Shown: piece after piece, positions 29,458 through 42,900 of the stretch
How the letters are laid out: the number at the start of each line of letters is the position of its first letter
How positions within the stretch are numbered: position 1 is the stretch's first letter
Notes under the pieces: generated by a model
What the model was told of the DNA's origin: nothing
The model's input: only the letters and a program-made list of their open reading frames with translations
The model's database searches: none
Origin: Adineta steineri
Lineage: Eukaryota; Rotifera; Eurotatoria; Adinetida; Adinetidae
Length of the DNA stretch: 64,000 bases
Direction of reading: 5' to 3'
Assembly (NCBI GenBank): GCA_905250115.1
Contig: CAJNOI010000139.1
Span: forward strand, 193,058-257,057
Made by a program: the position numbers and the translations under genes

Positions 29458-32400
29458 AAATAGTTACACGGAATCAATCTACTTATCTTTAGTGATTTCA
29501 TATTTATACATAAGAGAAAATCGAACGATGAGCAATTGCGCAAAGAAATAGAATCGCCTCGATCAGCTTTCGTCTCCTGGTGTGTTTATACTATTAGTTC
29601 GTTCTACCTTGCGTCTCTCATTATATTACATGATCATAATGATGATGATGTACGGCTGCTTTTGCCGCCGCCATCATCATCATCAAATAAAGAATAAATT
29701 TATTCATGTAAAATGAACAACGTCTATTTTCATGCTATACCTATCTTCGATTTAATGACTTATTTTTACATCAATAAAAACCTAATACTATCTCATGATC
29801 TCCTATTTCATTGAATAATAAATAAAATCATAGCTATATTAAGGATGTGAGCATGATGAACGCATCAAATAATTCTTACATAGTTCGGCAATCTTCTGCC
29901 GCTTTTTTTTCTACTATTCTTTAGAACCGACATCTGCTTCTCGATTTGTCACATATACATACTTGAGAGAGAGAGAGAGAACGGACATGTTTACTTATTT
30001 GATTGTATGTGCGTGCATCTTTTTTCATCAAAACCAGATTTACTATGTGTACAGCAAGAGCGATGTCGATGACTTTCAAAGAGAAAGAACATCTAGTTAG
30101 ACAGCAACTTCCGTTTTATTAATGAGATACACTTGTGTCTACTATGTTAAGTTTTCAGTTGGAGACATTCTGATTGACACTAATTACTTTGTGTGTCGCT
30201 TACTCAATAAAAAAAAAAGGTGTTCTATCTCTCTCATTTTCTATTCAACTTACCAGAGAAATCGTTGAAGGAAATGTCCACATGAAATAATGTGTCGAGT
30301 TCATCTAGAAGGCATCTCTTTCTTCTTCTTCGTCTTCTCGTTCGTTCTCGTCTCTCGTTCTTTTTCTCTCTCTTTGCGTTCTCTATTCTCTTGTGTTCAG
30401 TGTGTCCGGTAATGATGTTGGATTAAATACTGGTAGAATGGTAGTGTTGGCAGCTGTTCTTGTTCATGAGACACGATGACAAGTGGAAGCAATGGATAAT
30501 AGTAATTGATGAATAGAATTTATTCATCTGAAAATGTATACAAATAAACATACTTAAATGTTCAAAATGAACATCATATGCTTGAGGGGAAATAAACTAT
30601 TGAGAAAAGATCAATCATTGTCGATAAAAGAAATATTTCGAAAGAGAAGATTCTGTTATTCATTTATATTCTCATGAGACTGACACGTCGGGACCTTGGT
30701 AATGTCGTTCTCATTATCTATATCCGACTTTCTTATTCATTCACATGTGTATGATTATTAAAAAAAATGTGTTCATCAAAAAAATAATTGCGTGACTTTA
30801 TACAAAAAAAAGAAGATGTCCAAATTGAACTTCTCATAAGGATATGTAAACCTCTTAAACAAGGTCATTTACATTTATCATCTTTCCTACATATACTAGA
30901 AACTGATGTATAGATGATGTAATTTTTCTCGTCAGATATATATCATTTGTTCATGGGAAATGACCATTCATCAGAAACAGGTTTTATCAATAATTCATAG
31001 TAGATTTTTAGACCTTCAACTATATATTAAATACAAATGTGATATAAGAATACAATAAATAAAAAATAACTAATAACAAATTTAATGTAGATAATTTCTA
31101 GCGATATGATCTTTAAATAGATCTAATTATATTATCTATTCAAATATTATTTTTATATCAATGAAAAAGATCTAAATTACATCCCCTAAAGCAAAGAAAT
31201 TAGAATACAGAACGATGCTTACTATAATAAAAGATTATATACTCAAGCGAAGTCTATATCAAAAGAAATATTTTTACATACACCTATTTATTATGTACCT
31301 CAATTATATTCCAGACGGCATTAAAAACAGTTGGTAGGATTTCATACACTTCTGTAATTGATAAATAGAAATTTGAATACAGGAGAGATATAATACACCT
31401 AACTCTTCTTATGATCATATATCATCGAAAAATCAATGAATCTTAATGAAAATAAACAGCCATTCAATATTGATACTTTTTCTTACAATATCGATTGAAA
31501 TAGATCTCTTGTTGTCTTTTTTTTCTTTTGATTAGCATCAATTGTATTAATGGTCATTTTCGTTGCACCAATCATATCATTGAATTAATTTCGTTTATAT
31601 TGAATTAAAATGAAAATCTTAAATAATAATTATTACTTCATTTGATTTAATTTTAGATCTTTTTTTCCAGAATTTTTCTGTAGTAATCATTGTTTTCCAT
31701 GTAGATGTCGCTTTGAACACCCTTTCAATATGAATAATAATAAAATATCATACTTCGCCTTGCATCTGTATTTTAGTTGAAATTGGCAGATGGTGATAGA
31801 AAAACAAATTAATTAGATCAGCATAACTAAGGAAGTTCTTAATCTTTCCTATGCTTTATATCTGCATTACGAAGCAAACCATCTTGAGGGCGAGTGTGTG
31901 TATATAAAGGAAGTACTGCCAAACCACACCCTCATCGTCAAGATGGTAACTGATTACAAAGTTGTTAAAATCATTAAAAAAATAAGTTTTTTCTTGAGGG
32001 ACATTTCAATGCATCAGAAATGTCATCATTAAATCGTATTCTCGAAGTTAGCTCAGATTATAACTATGTAATTAACTTTACCATTAAATTCATCGCTTTA
32101 TGAAAAAATTCTTCTATTCTTGTTGGTTTCTGATATTGGTAACTTCGGGATTACGATAAATTATTTGAAATAGTCCTTTTTTTTATAAACATAAGCGATC
32201 ATCAACAGATCGTATTAATATTCTTGAGAAAATCTATAATAAGTGAACGAAATTTTAGTTCTGTTAGTAATGTTATGATGTATGCAATGCAATCTAGACT
32301 GAAACTGACATTGATACTCCTTCTGCTGTAACATATATGTTTATTTTCAATATAAAAGAATGAATTCCAACTTTAAAAACAAATACTTTTCCAAAAAACA

Positions 32401-33213
32401 AATTTGACATAGATGAATAATAAAAAACAACTATCCATATTTTCATTTCTAGCACAATCCGTTAGTACTCGTCTGTACGAGTAAAGATATACATTTCTAC
32501 TGTAGGGTGGTGAGTTGAGACAGTTTACGAGTCGGTTTCTTTAATGCGCAATCTCTCTATCGTTCTGACGTCAAAACTATTGCATCTTTTTTTAGATGAA
32601 AAAAACCCGCCCTTTATTATCATCGACGGAGAAGGTCGGGCTTTTGCAACTCTTTTTTTATACATATAATTGTGCGCGCATGAATGACAATAGTCCGAAA
32701 ATAGCACCTTGTGTATTAACGAAGTGAAACCAGGTCTCACCGATAGTTTTCATGCTGTTATTCATAAAAGAGTCATTGGTGTGCATCGAATCATGTTAAA
32801 TAACTAAGGTGTTTCAAAGTGAGAAAAAAACATGATTAATAATTATCGACTTCTAATGTGTGTCAAAATAGAATGAGCATTAAGTATGCTTTTTTGCACA
32901 CTATTCTTATATCTATAAAATAATGAGAGAAAAAATGAATTATATTTAACAAATGTCGCATCCTCAATCCATCACACTATTTTTTTTTCATGTGTGATAG
33001 AGGTATCTAACAAATTAATCTTACTAGAAAAAAATCGCTTCTCAAAGTTTTTCGAGAATTTGACACTGAGAGAGATAGCTATTCTCTTGAAAAGAATCAT
33101 CGTGAAATCAGTCATTTTTTCCTCCGCGCAAATTATATTTTCATAGTGAACTACTGACAACACTTCGATTGTTCATTTTGCAGATACGTTCTATTACATA
33201 TATACTAGAACCA
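28736..33213. other. 4.5-kb gene-poor interval
   Basis: No coding exon was recognised on either strand. It holds CA and TA microsatellites (29168-29198, 29405-29456), a GA run near 29965, an ATG/CAT-rich imperfect hairpin at 29638-29686 and a pyrimidine-rich tract (30316-30402). At 31878-31948 an inverted repeat pairs ACCATCTTGA with TCAAGATGGT. A TTTTGCAG acceptor at 33176-33183 belongs to the receptor gene. It could hold 5' UTR exons and regulatory DNA for both flanking genes. Confidence 0.4.
29405..29456. repeat. CA/TA dinucleotide microsatellite
   Basis: A CACACA tract passes into about 18 TA units. A second short CA run followed by GATA and TA units lies at 29168-29198. Simple sequence with no other sign of function. 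Confidence 0.8.
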
Positions 33214-34188
33214 ATGGCTCAACCTGATTTTCTTCGTTTCTGGGTTTATCTTGTGCCTCTTATTCCGTCTATTTTATGTTCTATCTTCGTGCTTTATCAT
33301 TTTCTCACACAAAGAGCATTACGTACTGCAGTCAACAATCATGTAGTAATTGTCATGATCTTCTTTGGTCTATTGTACGAAGTAACAGATTTCGTCTGGT
33401 ATATTCATTTCTATCGAACTGGCACTTTACTGTCAGCTACACCAGCTTTTTGTCGTATTTGGGTATTTATCGATGGGGCTGTGTATGTCATTGTTGCAAT
33501 GTTAATGGCGTGGGCCTCAATTGAACGACACATTCTCATTTTTCATTCAAACTGGATCGGTACGAAGAGTAAACGCTGCTTATTTCACTATCTTCCCTTG
33601 GCTGTTGTCTCGATCTATCCCATAGTGTTCTATGGTACCATATTCTTCATTTTACCTTGCGATGTTCCATTCGATTACACTTCGGCAACGTGCAACTACT
33701 ACTCGTGTATCTCGTGGAATGCATCGTTAAGCTTCTGGGATAGTATAATAAATTTTCTTTTGCCTGGTTCTCTCATTGTAATCTTCAGTGTGGCTCTACT
33801 GGTGCGGGTACTGTATCAAAGATGCCGTGTTCATGGACGCATTGCATGGCGGAACTATCGAAAGATGACAATTCAACTCTTGTCAATCTCAATGATCTAT
33901 TTCGTTTTCTTATTACCGCCAATGGCTTATAATACAGCTTACGCAATTGCCTTACCTTGGGATGGTGGTTCAGATTATTTCTGGGCAACTCAGTATTTGG
34001 GATACTATACTGTACTATTAACTCCATTTGTTTGTGTTCTATCATTGCCTGAATTCCGAGAAAAATGCAAAGCATTATTTGTCTTTCGGCCAAGACGTAC
34101 CATCATTCCGATTGGGACTACAACAAATAACAGAAACGATGCACAAGCTTGGACACTGAGAACAGCTCCACGGCAATTCAATTCTTAA
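33214..34188 (+). CDS. Rhodopsin-like G-protein-coupled receptor (orphan)
   Basis: An intronless frame of about 324 residues with seven hydrophobic segments: FWVYLVPLIPSILCSIFVLY, VVIVMIFFGLLYEV, WVFIDGAVYVIVAMLMAW, LPLAVVSIYPIVFYGTIFF, IINFLLPGSLIVIFSVALLV, LLSISMIYFVFLLPPMAY and YLGYYTVLLTPFVCVLSLP. TM3 ends with ASIERHILIF, an ERH variant of the DRY motif. Cysteines before TM3 and in the second extracellular loop could form the usual disulfide. The family has expanded in rotifers and its ligand is unknown; peptide receptors are the nearest guess. The start at 33214 is preferred over an upstream ATG because a TTTTGCAG acceptor lies between them. Confidence 0.78.
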   Translation: MAQPDFLRFWVYLVPLIPSILCSIFVLYHFLTQRALRTAVNNHVVIVMIFFGLLYEVTDFVWYIHFYRTGTLLSATPAFCRIWVFIDGAVYVIVAMLMAWASIERHILIFHSNWIGTKSKRCLFHYLPLAVVSIYPIVFYGTIFFILPCDVPFDYTSATCNYYSCISWNASLSFWDSIINFLLPGSLIVIFSVALLVRVLYQRCRVHGRIAWRNYRKMTIQLLSISMIYFVFLLPPMAYNTAYAIALPWDGGSDYFWATQYLGYYTVLLTPFVCVLSLPEFREKCKALFVFRPRRTIIPIGTTTNNRNDAQAWTLRTAPRQFNS

Positions 34189-35958
34189 TGACATGTACAT
34201 TGTCTGAAAGCAAACTGACTATTAATTTAAGTCTACAGTATTGTTGTTGTACAACTGTTGTGTCGTATGTTTAAATAATAAAATAAAATCTTTTCAATAG
34301 CTCTCATGTAATAATATGAGTGACACTGAGCTGTTACTCATTTTGTAGTTGAAAGTATATTTACTATTGAGGTGATTCGAAGTTCAGACTGATCGTGTTA
34401 GACGATAATCGTTGTGCGGTTATGGATGTGATTAGTATCTTCCTCAGACACCACACCCACACCCTTATCGTATTGAGATTGTCCTAACAGCTAATTATAA
34501 TTATATATAATTTGATTAAATTCTCTGAGATGTGTCAAATATCATAGTAAGCATAAGAAAAATATATTTTACATCAACAAAGCAAAAAGTAAAACATGGT
34601 GAATCATACATAATTTATTTTGAGATATGTATCTATTGTACACATATTATGAAGAATCAAAATCAATATCGAATTAGACATTCCAAATCAAACAGCAATA
34701 ACAAAAAAAATTACCATCATGACAAACAAAAGTCAACGAAAATAACATATTGAAACAGAAAAAAATTACATATTGAAAAATGAAAAAAAAACCAAGATTA
34801 TGAAAGTTTTTTCTACACTATTCTTTGGTTTTCAATTATCACACAACCAATTAATATTTGTTCACATACAAATAACAACAAAAGGATTTTAATCAATGTT
34901 TTTAGCGTTTAAATTTCTTATTTGATAAGTCACGTGAGTTTAAATGTTTGCAATTGAGACGACCATTTCTACAAAATGAAAAACAAAGATAAATTTTCCA
35001 ACATACTATAAAGGCTTTTACTGAGGAAAAATGTGATCACATTGTATATCATGGAATTTAGCAAAAACGTGTTGAAACCAGATGTTATTGACTAAAATAA
35101 AAAAAAGCTCCTTCTAGTAATTATTCTTCAAAATCGAAACAAATTTTAATTGCTTTTACATACATTTTTCTTTAATATACATATCGACTTACTTTTATTA
35201 TTGTCTGATGGCCATCATTATCGAAGCACTTGTAGACTTGAAATAAACAATCTACTAAATCAGTCATTCTCAATTCTAAAAGTAAAGAAGTTGTATTAAA
35301 AAAAGAGATAGTGTAAGAATGCATATAACATACACTAACATTACATACTCAGAATGATCATTCCGACCATCGGAAACGGCGTCTTACTACATTACTTCTC
35401 ACCGTATTTTGCCGTAATCCGTCATCCTAAAAACGTAGTCGTTTTCTTGCTAGAAAACGGCCACCGTTTTTTCCGTTTTATACTGTCTTTACATGCTTTA
35501 TGCTGCCGTTGCTTTTCATCTGAGTATCCATTTTGTCCATTCATTCAAGGTTTGCTTCTGTTTATTGATTAGTTTGATAGAGATGCTCAATTATACACAA
35601 TATTTTGTTGTGGGCGATATAGATCTATCACGAATTTCTCTAACACTGAGAGAAAATCATAAGATGATTTACAAAATCTTTTATTATTACAATAAATAAA
35701 TTATTAAAATCTTTCATGAAATAATTTATTATACAATATCTAACCTGTGTTGGAAACGTTTTGAGTCACTTACACGTAATTTGAGAAAAGGAAAACTAGT
35801 CAGTTAGAATAAGAATTTAATGTTCTCTTAAAATATCTATTCAGAATATTTTCTAACTTGAAATTGATTCACAAAGAGTAAAGCTGTTATGAGAGTTATA
35901 AATGATGCTTCTACAAAACAGTAATTTCGAATGCTTTGGTAAATAAGTTGGTGCAAGT
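34189..35958. other. Intergenic sequence between the receptor gene and the CA-rich tract
   Basis: AT-rich. At 34398-34492 an imperfect inverted repeat (TGTTAG / CTAACA outside, ACGATAA / TTATCGT inside) encloses a short CACACCCACACCC stretch that matches the telomere-like motif seen elsewhere. A GC-richer patch at 35355-35490 with repeated AAACGG is unexplained. No gene was recognised. Confidence 0.4.
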
Positions 35959-36350
35959 GTGACTGTTTGGTCGTTACCCACACTCATACTCTCACCCACA
36001 CGCACATCCTTCTACACTAATACATACCCACACTTATATCCTCATCCACCCTCACTTTCACCCACACTCACATTCACCCACATTCACACCCACTCACACT
36101 CTTACCCTCACCCATTTTCACTCTCACCCACACGCATTTCCAACCACACGAATTTCCACCCATATGTATACTCACTCACACTCATACTCTCACCCATTTT
36201 CACTCTCACCCACACTCTCACCCACAAGCACATCTACTCACACTCATATCCTCACCCATCCTCACTCACACCCATACAAACATTCACATCCACTCTCAAT
36301 AACATCTGCATCCACCTACAATCACCCTATCCTTTCAGAAAATACTCGAG
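35959..36350. repeat. Degenerate CCCACA/CTCACCCACA-rich tract
   Basis: About 390 bp of strand-asymmetric C/A-rich sequence built from units such as CTCACCCACACTCA and CACCCACATTCAC, read on the minus strand as TGTGGGTGAG. The unit drifts in length and sequence. It resembles the TGTGGG telomeric repeat reported for bdelloids, heavily decayed. The Thr/Ser/His-rich open frames across it come from composition only. Confidence 0.65.
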
Positions 36351-36783
36351 TTCTGGTCTGAGATATCCTACGTGAATTTTTTCTATTCTATTTCTTTTTA
36401 GCTGATCTTGTTAATTGAGTTTTTTATTGTTCTGATTCCATTAATATTATTCACTTTTATATTTGTTTTTGTTTACTTGTTTTCCTAAAATTACTTTTTC
36501 TTCACATGTTTGACTTTTTCAGTCTTTGTTTTTTATCTTTTAAATTTTTCTATATTACTTTTTTTGTACTTGGTGGTTTTAAAATTTAAATTTTTTTATA
36601 ATGCGCAAGCCTGATGAGTATTTTTACATTAATAAACAACGCAAAACGCGTCGGAATATTCAACTGTGCATTTTTTCAATTATTATATTTTTTTTACTTC
36701 ATTAAGAGACGTTCCATGAAAAAATCGAACATTGCGAAAACACGTGGGTCAACGGATTCCGGATCTGACCTGATAGAAACTTA

Positions 36784-36883
36784 NNNNNNNNNNNNNNNNN
36801 NNNNNNNNNNNNNNNNNNNNNNNNNNNNNNNNNNNNNNNNNNNNNNNNNNNNNNNNNNNNNNNNNNNNNNNNNNNNNNNNNNN
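36784..36883. other. 100-bp run of N (assembly gap)
   Basis: Exactly 100 undetermined bases, the usual placeholder for a gap of unknown size. It lies between the CA-rich tract and the large satellite, so the true satellite length and the join itself are uncertain. Confidence 0.95.
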
Positions 36884-36929
36884 TCCATGTATCCTAAAAA
36901 GACAATTAGTTAGTTAGTTCAATGTCATA

Positions 36930-39900
36930 AAGTACTTCAAATGATAATTTCAAACAAGAATATGCAATTCACGAAACATAATAATACAACGTTATCACAA
37001 TCAACTACTATAAACAGAATGTATTCACACCACATACTTGCCTTATTTTCCAAAACTCCTCTATTCGAATATTCTTCTCATTTTGAGGAAATGATACGAA
37101 CCGCCTACTATAACGAACAGAATCATGACAAATAAATAATTCATATTAGGATTCTATTCAAATATTTAGTTCAGTTCAAAGCACAGATTTTGAGTTCACT
37201 ATATGGTAAAGGATCATACAACGAATGAACAATTCATAGCAAGATTTTATTCAAATATTTTATTCAGTTTGATGCCAAGATTTCAAGTACAATACACGTT
37301 GAAGGAGCACACATCAAATGAGCATCTTAAACAAATATTAATTTTACTTACTTTACTCGATTCGAAGCAAACATTTCGACTTCATTCCGTGGTGTAGGAA
37401 CACACAAAAAATGAATAATTCAGACTAAGATTCTATTCAAGTATTTTCTTCACTTTTATGAGAATATTTTGAATTTATTTCTTGATGACGGAAAACATAA
37501 CAACCAAGCACTTCAAACAAACATTCATTTCAGATATTTTATATAGTTTCCAGCAAACATTCCGACTTCATTTTATGGTACAGGAACACACAAGAAATGA
37601 ATAATTTATACCAAGCTTCTGTTCAAACGCCTGATTCAGTTCAAAGACCAGATTTTGAGTTCAACATATAGAAGACGAGCACATGGCCAATGAATAACTC
37701 ACATTAGGACACTTTTTGAATATTTTATTTATTTCGAAGCCCAAATTTCCAGTTCATTACATGACGGAGAACTATACAAAAAATGAATAATTCATACCAA
37801 GATTTTATTGGAATATTTTGCTTACATCGCAACAATGATTTCGGATTCTTTACAAGACGAAGTAACATACTACAAATCAATAATTCATAACAAGATTCTA
37901 CTCGACTATTCTATTCAGTTCGAAGCAAAGATTTTCAGCTCATTAAATCGTCCAGCACCATACAATCAATCAATAATTCATACCAAGATTCTATTTGAAC
38001 ATCTTCTTCAGTTCGAACCACACATTTGGAGTTCATTACATAATGGAGAAACATACAAGAAATGAATAATTCACATTAACATTCTCTTCAATTATTTTGC
38101 CCCGTTGAAAGGAAACATTTGCAGTTCATTACACGCCACAACACCATACAACAAAAGAATAATTCATACTAAGATTTTAGTCGAACATCTTGTTGAGTTT
38201 CAAACAAAGATTTCAAGTTCATCACGTGGTCGAGGAATACACGACAAATAACTGAATGATAGCAAGATTCTGTTCAAATATTTTGTCCATTTCGTAGTCC
38301 AGGTTTTGGCTTCATGACGTATTGACAGATCACACTACAACCGAATACCTCCAACAAACATTTCTTTCAAATAGTTCGTTCAATCCTAAGGAAAAATTTG
38401 CCGTTAATTACATACTGAACGAAGACACGTGAAATAAACAATTCCTAATAAGATTCCATTCGAAATTTTCTTGAGTGTGGAATAAAGATTTTGAGTTTAT
38501 CAGATAGTGGAGGAACATGGAAGAAATGAAGAACTTCTACTAAGATTCTACTCTAACACTGTGTTTAGTTCAAAGCAAAAGTTCCGAGTTCATTACATCC
38601 TGAAGGAACACAGAAAAAATGAATTACTCATAGAAAAATTGTATAAACATATTTTGTTCAATTCGAAGCACTGGTTCTGATTTCAATACATAGTCAATGA
38701 ATGCACAACAAATGAATAAGTCACACAAACATTCATTTCATATATTTTATATCCTTCGAAGTAAATATTTCAAGGTCAACAGATTGGGAGGAAACATACA
38801 GCGAATGAATAATTCATACCAGCAATCCATTCAACATTTAATTAAGTGCGATGGATAGATTTCGAATTCATTACATTGTGAAGGAACAGGCGAAAAATGA
38901 ATAACTCATACTAGTATTTCATTCGTTTATTTTGATCGGTTCCACGCCAACAATTCCAGTTTATTCCTGATACCAAAAAGACACGATAGTCGAGCAAGTC
39001 AAACAAACATTCAGTACAGATATTTTATAAAGTTCGAAGTGAGCATTACAAAGTCATTAGATGGTGGAAAAACATACAGAAAATGAATAATTCATACCAC
39101 CATTCCATTCAATATTTTATTCAGTGCGATGGAAATATTTCGAGTTGATTGCATGTTGAAGGAACGGACGAAAAATGAATAATTCATACTAACATTCTAT
39201 TCATATATTTTCATCAGTTCGAAGCAAATTATTCGGATTCATTACATTCCCAGAAAGACACAACAACCGAGCAAGTCTAACAAACATTCAGTACAGATAC
39301 TTTCTTTAGTTCGAAAGAAACATTTCGAGTACGTAACATAATGGACGTACATTCAACATAGGAATAATTCATAGAAACTCTCTATTCAACAGTTTGCTCA
39401 GTTCGAAGAAAAGATTTTGAGTTCAGTACCTCGTGGAGGATCATGCAAGAAATGGATAACTCATAGGAAGTTTCTACTCAAATATTCTGTTCAGTTCAAA
39501 GCATAGGTTTGGAGTTCATTACATAGTGAAGGAAGATATAACAAATGAATAACTCATATCAAGATTTTGTTCCAATACTTTGTTTAATTCAAAGCATAGA
39601 TTTCAACTTCATGAGATCGTAAAGGAGCACACACAAATCGAGCGCCTCAAACAAACATTCATTTCAAATATTCCATTCAGTTCATAGCGCAGTTTCCAGT
39701 TCATTACATGGTGAACGAACACACAAGAAATGAATAACTCATAGGAAGTTTCTATACGAATATTTGGTTCAGTTGGAAGCATGGATCTCGAATTCAGTCC
39801 ACGGTGAAGGAACACACGAGAAAACAATACTTTATAGTACGATTCTATGTCAATACTTTCTTCATTTCTGAGAACGGATCTTGAGCTTATTGCAGAGCGA

Positions 39901-42900
39901 ACCTACAGACGAAAAATGAATAACTTATAGTAAGATTCTGTTCCAATATTTTGCTCAGTTCGAAGCAGATATTTTGAGTTTATGCCATATTGAAGGAACA
40001 CGCGACAAATAAAAACTTTATACCAAGATTTTTTTTGAGTATTTTGTTCAATGCAAAGCACCGATTTCGGGTTCAACACATATTGAAGGAACACAAGAAA
40101 AATGAATAATTTGTACCAAGATCTTATTCGAATACTTTAGTGAACTCGGAACAAAGATTTTGAAGTCATTTTATAGAGAAAGCACAACACAAATAAACAA
40201 ACCAAACTAAGATTCTTTTCTCATATTTTGATCAATGCAGAGCACAGATTATGACTTCTCTACATGGTGAAGCAACACAGGACGATCTAGAACTCCAGAC
40301 AACCATTCATCTCAGATATTCTATTCAGTTAGAAGGAAAGCTTTCGTGTTGATTTCGTCGTCAAGGAACATACAACAAAATGAATAACTCATATCAGGAT
40401 TCTATTTGAATATACGATTCTGTTCAAAACAAAAGATTCCAAAATCATTACATGGCACAGGAGTACACTACCAATGAATAATTCAAAGCAAGATTCTATT
40501 CGAAAATACTGTTTACTTGAAGGCAAACATTTCGAGTTCATTACATGGTACAGGAACACACTACCAATGAATAATTCAAAGCAAGATTCTATTCGAAAAT
40601 ACTGTTTACTTGAAGGCAAACATTTCAAATTCATTACATACTGGCGAAAGACACGTTAAATGAATAACTCGAAGGAAGACTCCATTCCAATATATTGTTC
40701 ACTTGAACGCCAAGATTTCGAGTTCATTATATCGTGGGAAAAGACACGACGAATGAATAATACGAAGGAAGATTTTATTCCAATATATTGTTCACTTGAA
40801 AGTAAACATTTCCAGTTCATTTGATGGTGAAGAAACATGCAAAAATTGAACAATTTATAACAACACTCTATTCAAATATTTTCTTCAATTCCAAGCACAG
40901 AGCTTGAGCTCATTACAAGTTACAGAAACACACGATAATAGAGCACTCGAAACAAACAACCATGTAACGTACTTTATTCAGTTTCAAAGAAAGATTTCGA
41001 TTTGATTATATGGTACAGGAACACACAACAAATGAACAATTCAAAGTAACATTCTATTCAAACACTGTGTTCAGTTCGAATGAAAGATTTCCAGCTCATT
41101 ACGTAGCGCACGAACAGACAACAAATAAATAATTAAAACCAACAGTCTATTCAAATACTATGTTCAGTTCAAAGCAACCATTTCGACGTCATTACATGCC
41201 GCCGGAACAGACAACAAATAAATAATTAAAAGCAACAGTCTATTCAAATACTATGCTCAGTTCGAATCAAGGATTTCGAGTTCATTACATGGCGCAGGAA
41301 CACACAACAAATAAATAATTAAAAGCAACAGTCTATTCAAATACTATGTTTAATTCGAATCAACCATTTCCAGTTCCTTAGGTGCTACACGAACACACAA
41401 CAAATCAACCATTAAAATCAACGGTCTATTCAAATACTATGTTTAGTTCGAATCAACCACTTCGAATTCACTATGTAATACAGCAACACACCATAAATCA
41501 ATAATTCAAAGAAACAGTCTATTCAAATGCTATGTTTAATTCGAATCAACCATTTCGAGTTCATTACGTGATACAGGAACACACAACAAATAAATAATTC
41601 AAACCAACAGTCTATTCAAATACTACGTTCACTTCGAATCAACCATTTCGGGTTCATTACATGGCACACGAACGCACAACCAATAAATAATTAAAATCAC
41701 CAATCTATTCAAATACTATGTTTAGCTCTAATCAAACATTTCGAGTTCATCACAAGGCGAAGAAACACACAACAAATAAATAATAAAAACCAACAGCCTA
41801 TTCAAGTATTTTGTTCAGTTAACGACGAACATTTCAATTCATTCCAAGGTCTCGAAAAACATAACAATTGAACACCTCCAACAAACATTCATTGCAGATA
41901 CTTAGTCCACTTCGAAAAGATTATTTCGACTGTATTCTATAGTTCAGAAACACACAACAAACGAACACTTTATATAAAGACTCTATTCAAGTATTTTCGT
42001 CAGGTCAAACCAAACATTTTCAGTTTATTTTATGGTGGTGGAACACACAACAATGGGGCCCCTCTAATAAACATTCATTTCAGATATTTCATTCAGTTCA
42101 AAAGAAAACATTTCAAACTGAATACATCGGACACAAACATACAACAAATGAACAATTCATAAAAAGATGGTATTCGAAAAGTTTGTTCAGCTCGCACAAA
42201 AGATTTTCAGTTTACTGCATGGTAGAAAAACATATAACAAATCAAAAACTCCAATGAAGACAGTATTCAAATATTTTCTTCATTTCAAGTAGAATATATC
42301 CAGTGCAATACATGATAGGTAAACATACAACAAATGAATAATTTTTAGTAAGACAGTATTCGAATATTTTCATCACTACGAAAGAAATATTTCCAGTTCA
42401 ATACATGATAGGGAACCATACAGCAAATGAATAATTTATAGGAAGACAGTATTCATATATTCTCATCACTACGAAAGAAATATTTCCAGTTCAATAGATG
42501 CTAGGGAAACATACAAACAATGAATAATTCCTATTAAGACACTACCCAAATATCTTCTTCCCTTCGAAGAGAATATTTCTGATTCAATAAATGACAGGGA
42601 AACATACAACAAATGAATAATTCCTAGTAAGACAGTATTCACATATTTTCCTCATTTCGAACAAAATATTTCCAGTTCGATACATGATAAGAAAACATAC
42701 AACAAATGAATAAATCCTATTAAAACAGTATTCAAATATATTGATCACTACAAAAGAAATATTTGCAGTTCAATACATGATAGAGAAACAACCAACAAAT
42801 GAATTCATTATATAAAGATTCTATTGAAGTATTTGCTTCAGTCCAAGCCAAACATTTCGAGTTCACTACATGATAGGGAAACATACAACCAATAAATAAT

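Noticed and set aside
35354-35699. Overlapping open frames in the region after the receptor gene
   Set aside because: No domain, no splice support and two competing frames; the GC-richer patch is reported only as unexplained sequence.
35959-36375. His/Ser/Thr/Pro-rich frame of 138 codons
   Set aside because: It is the translation of the degenerate CCCACA tract; all its features follow from composition.
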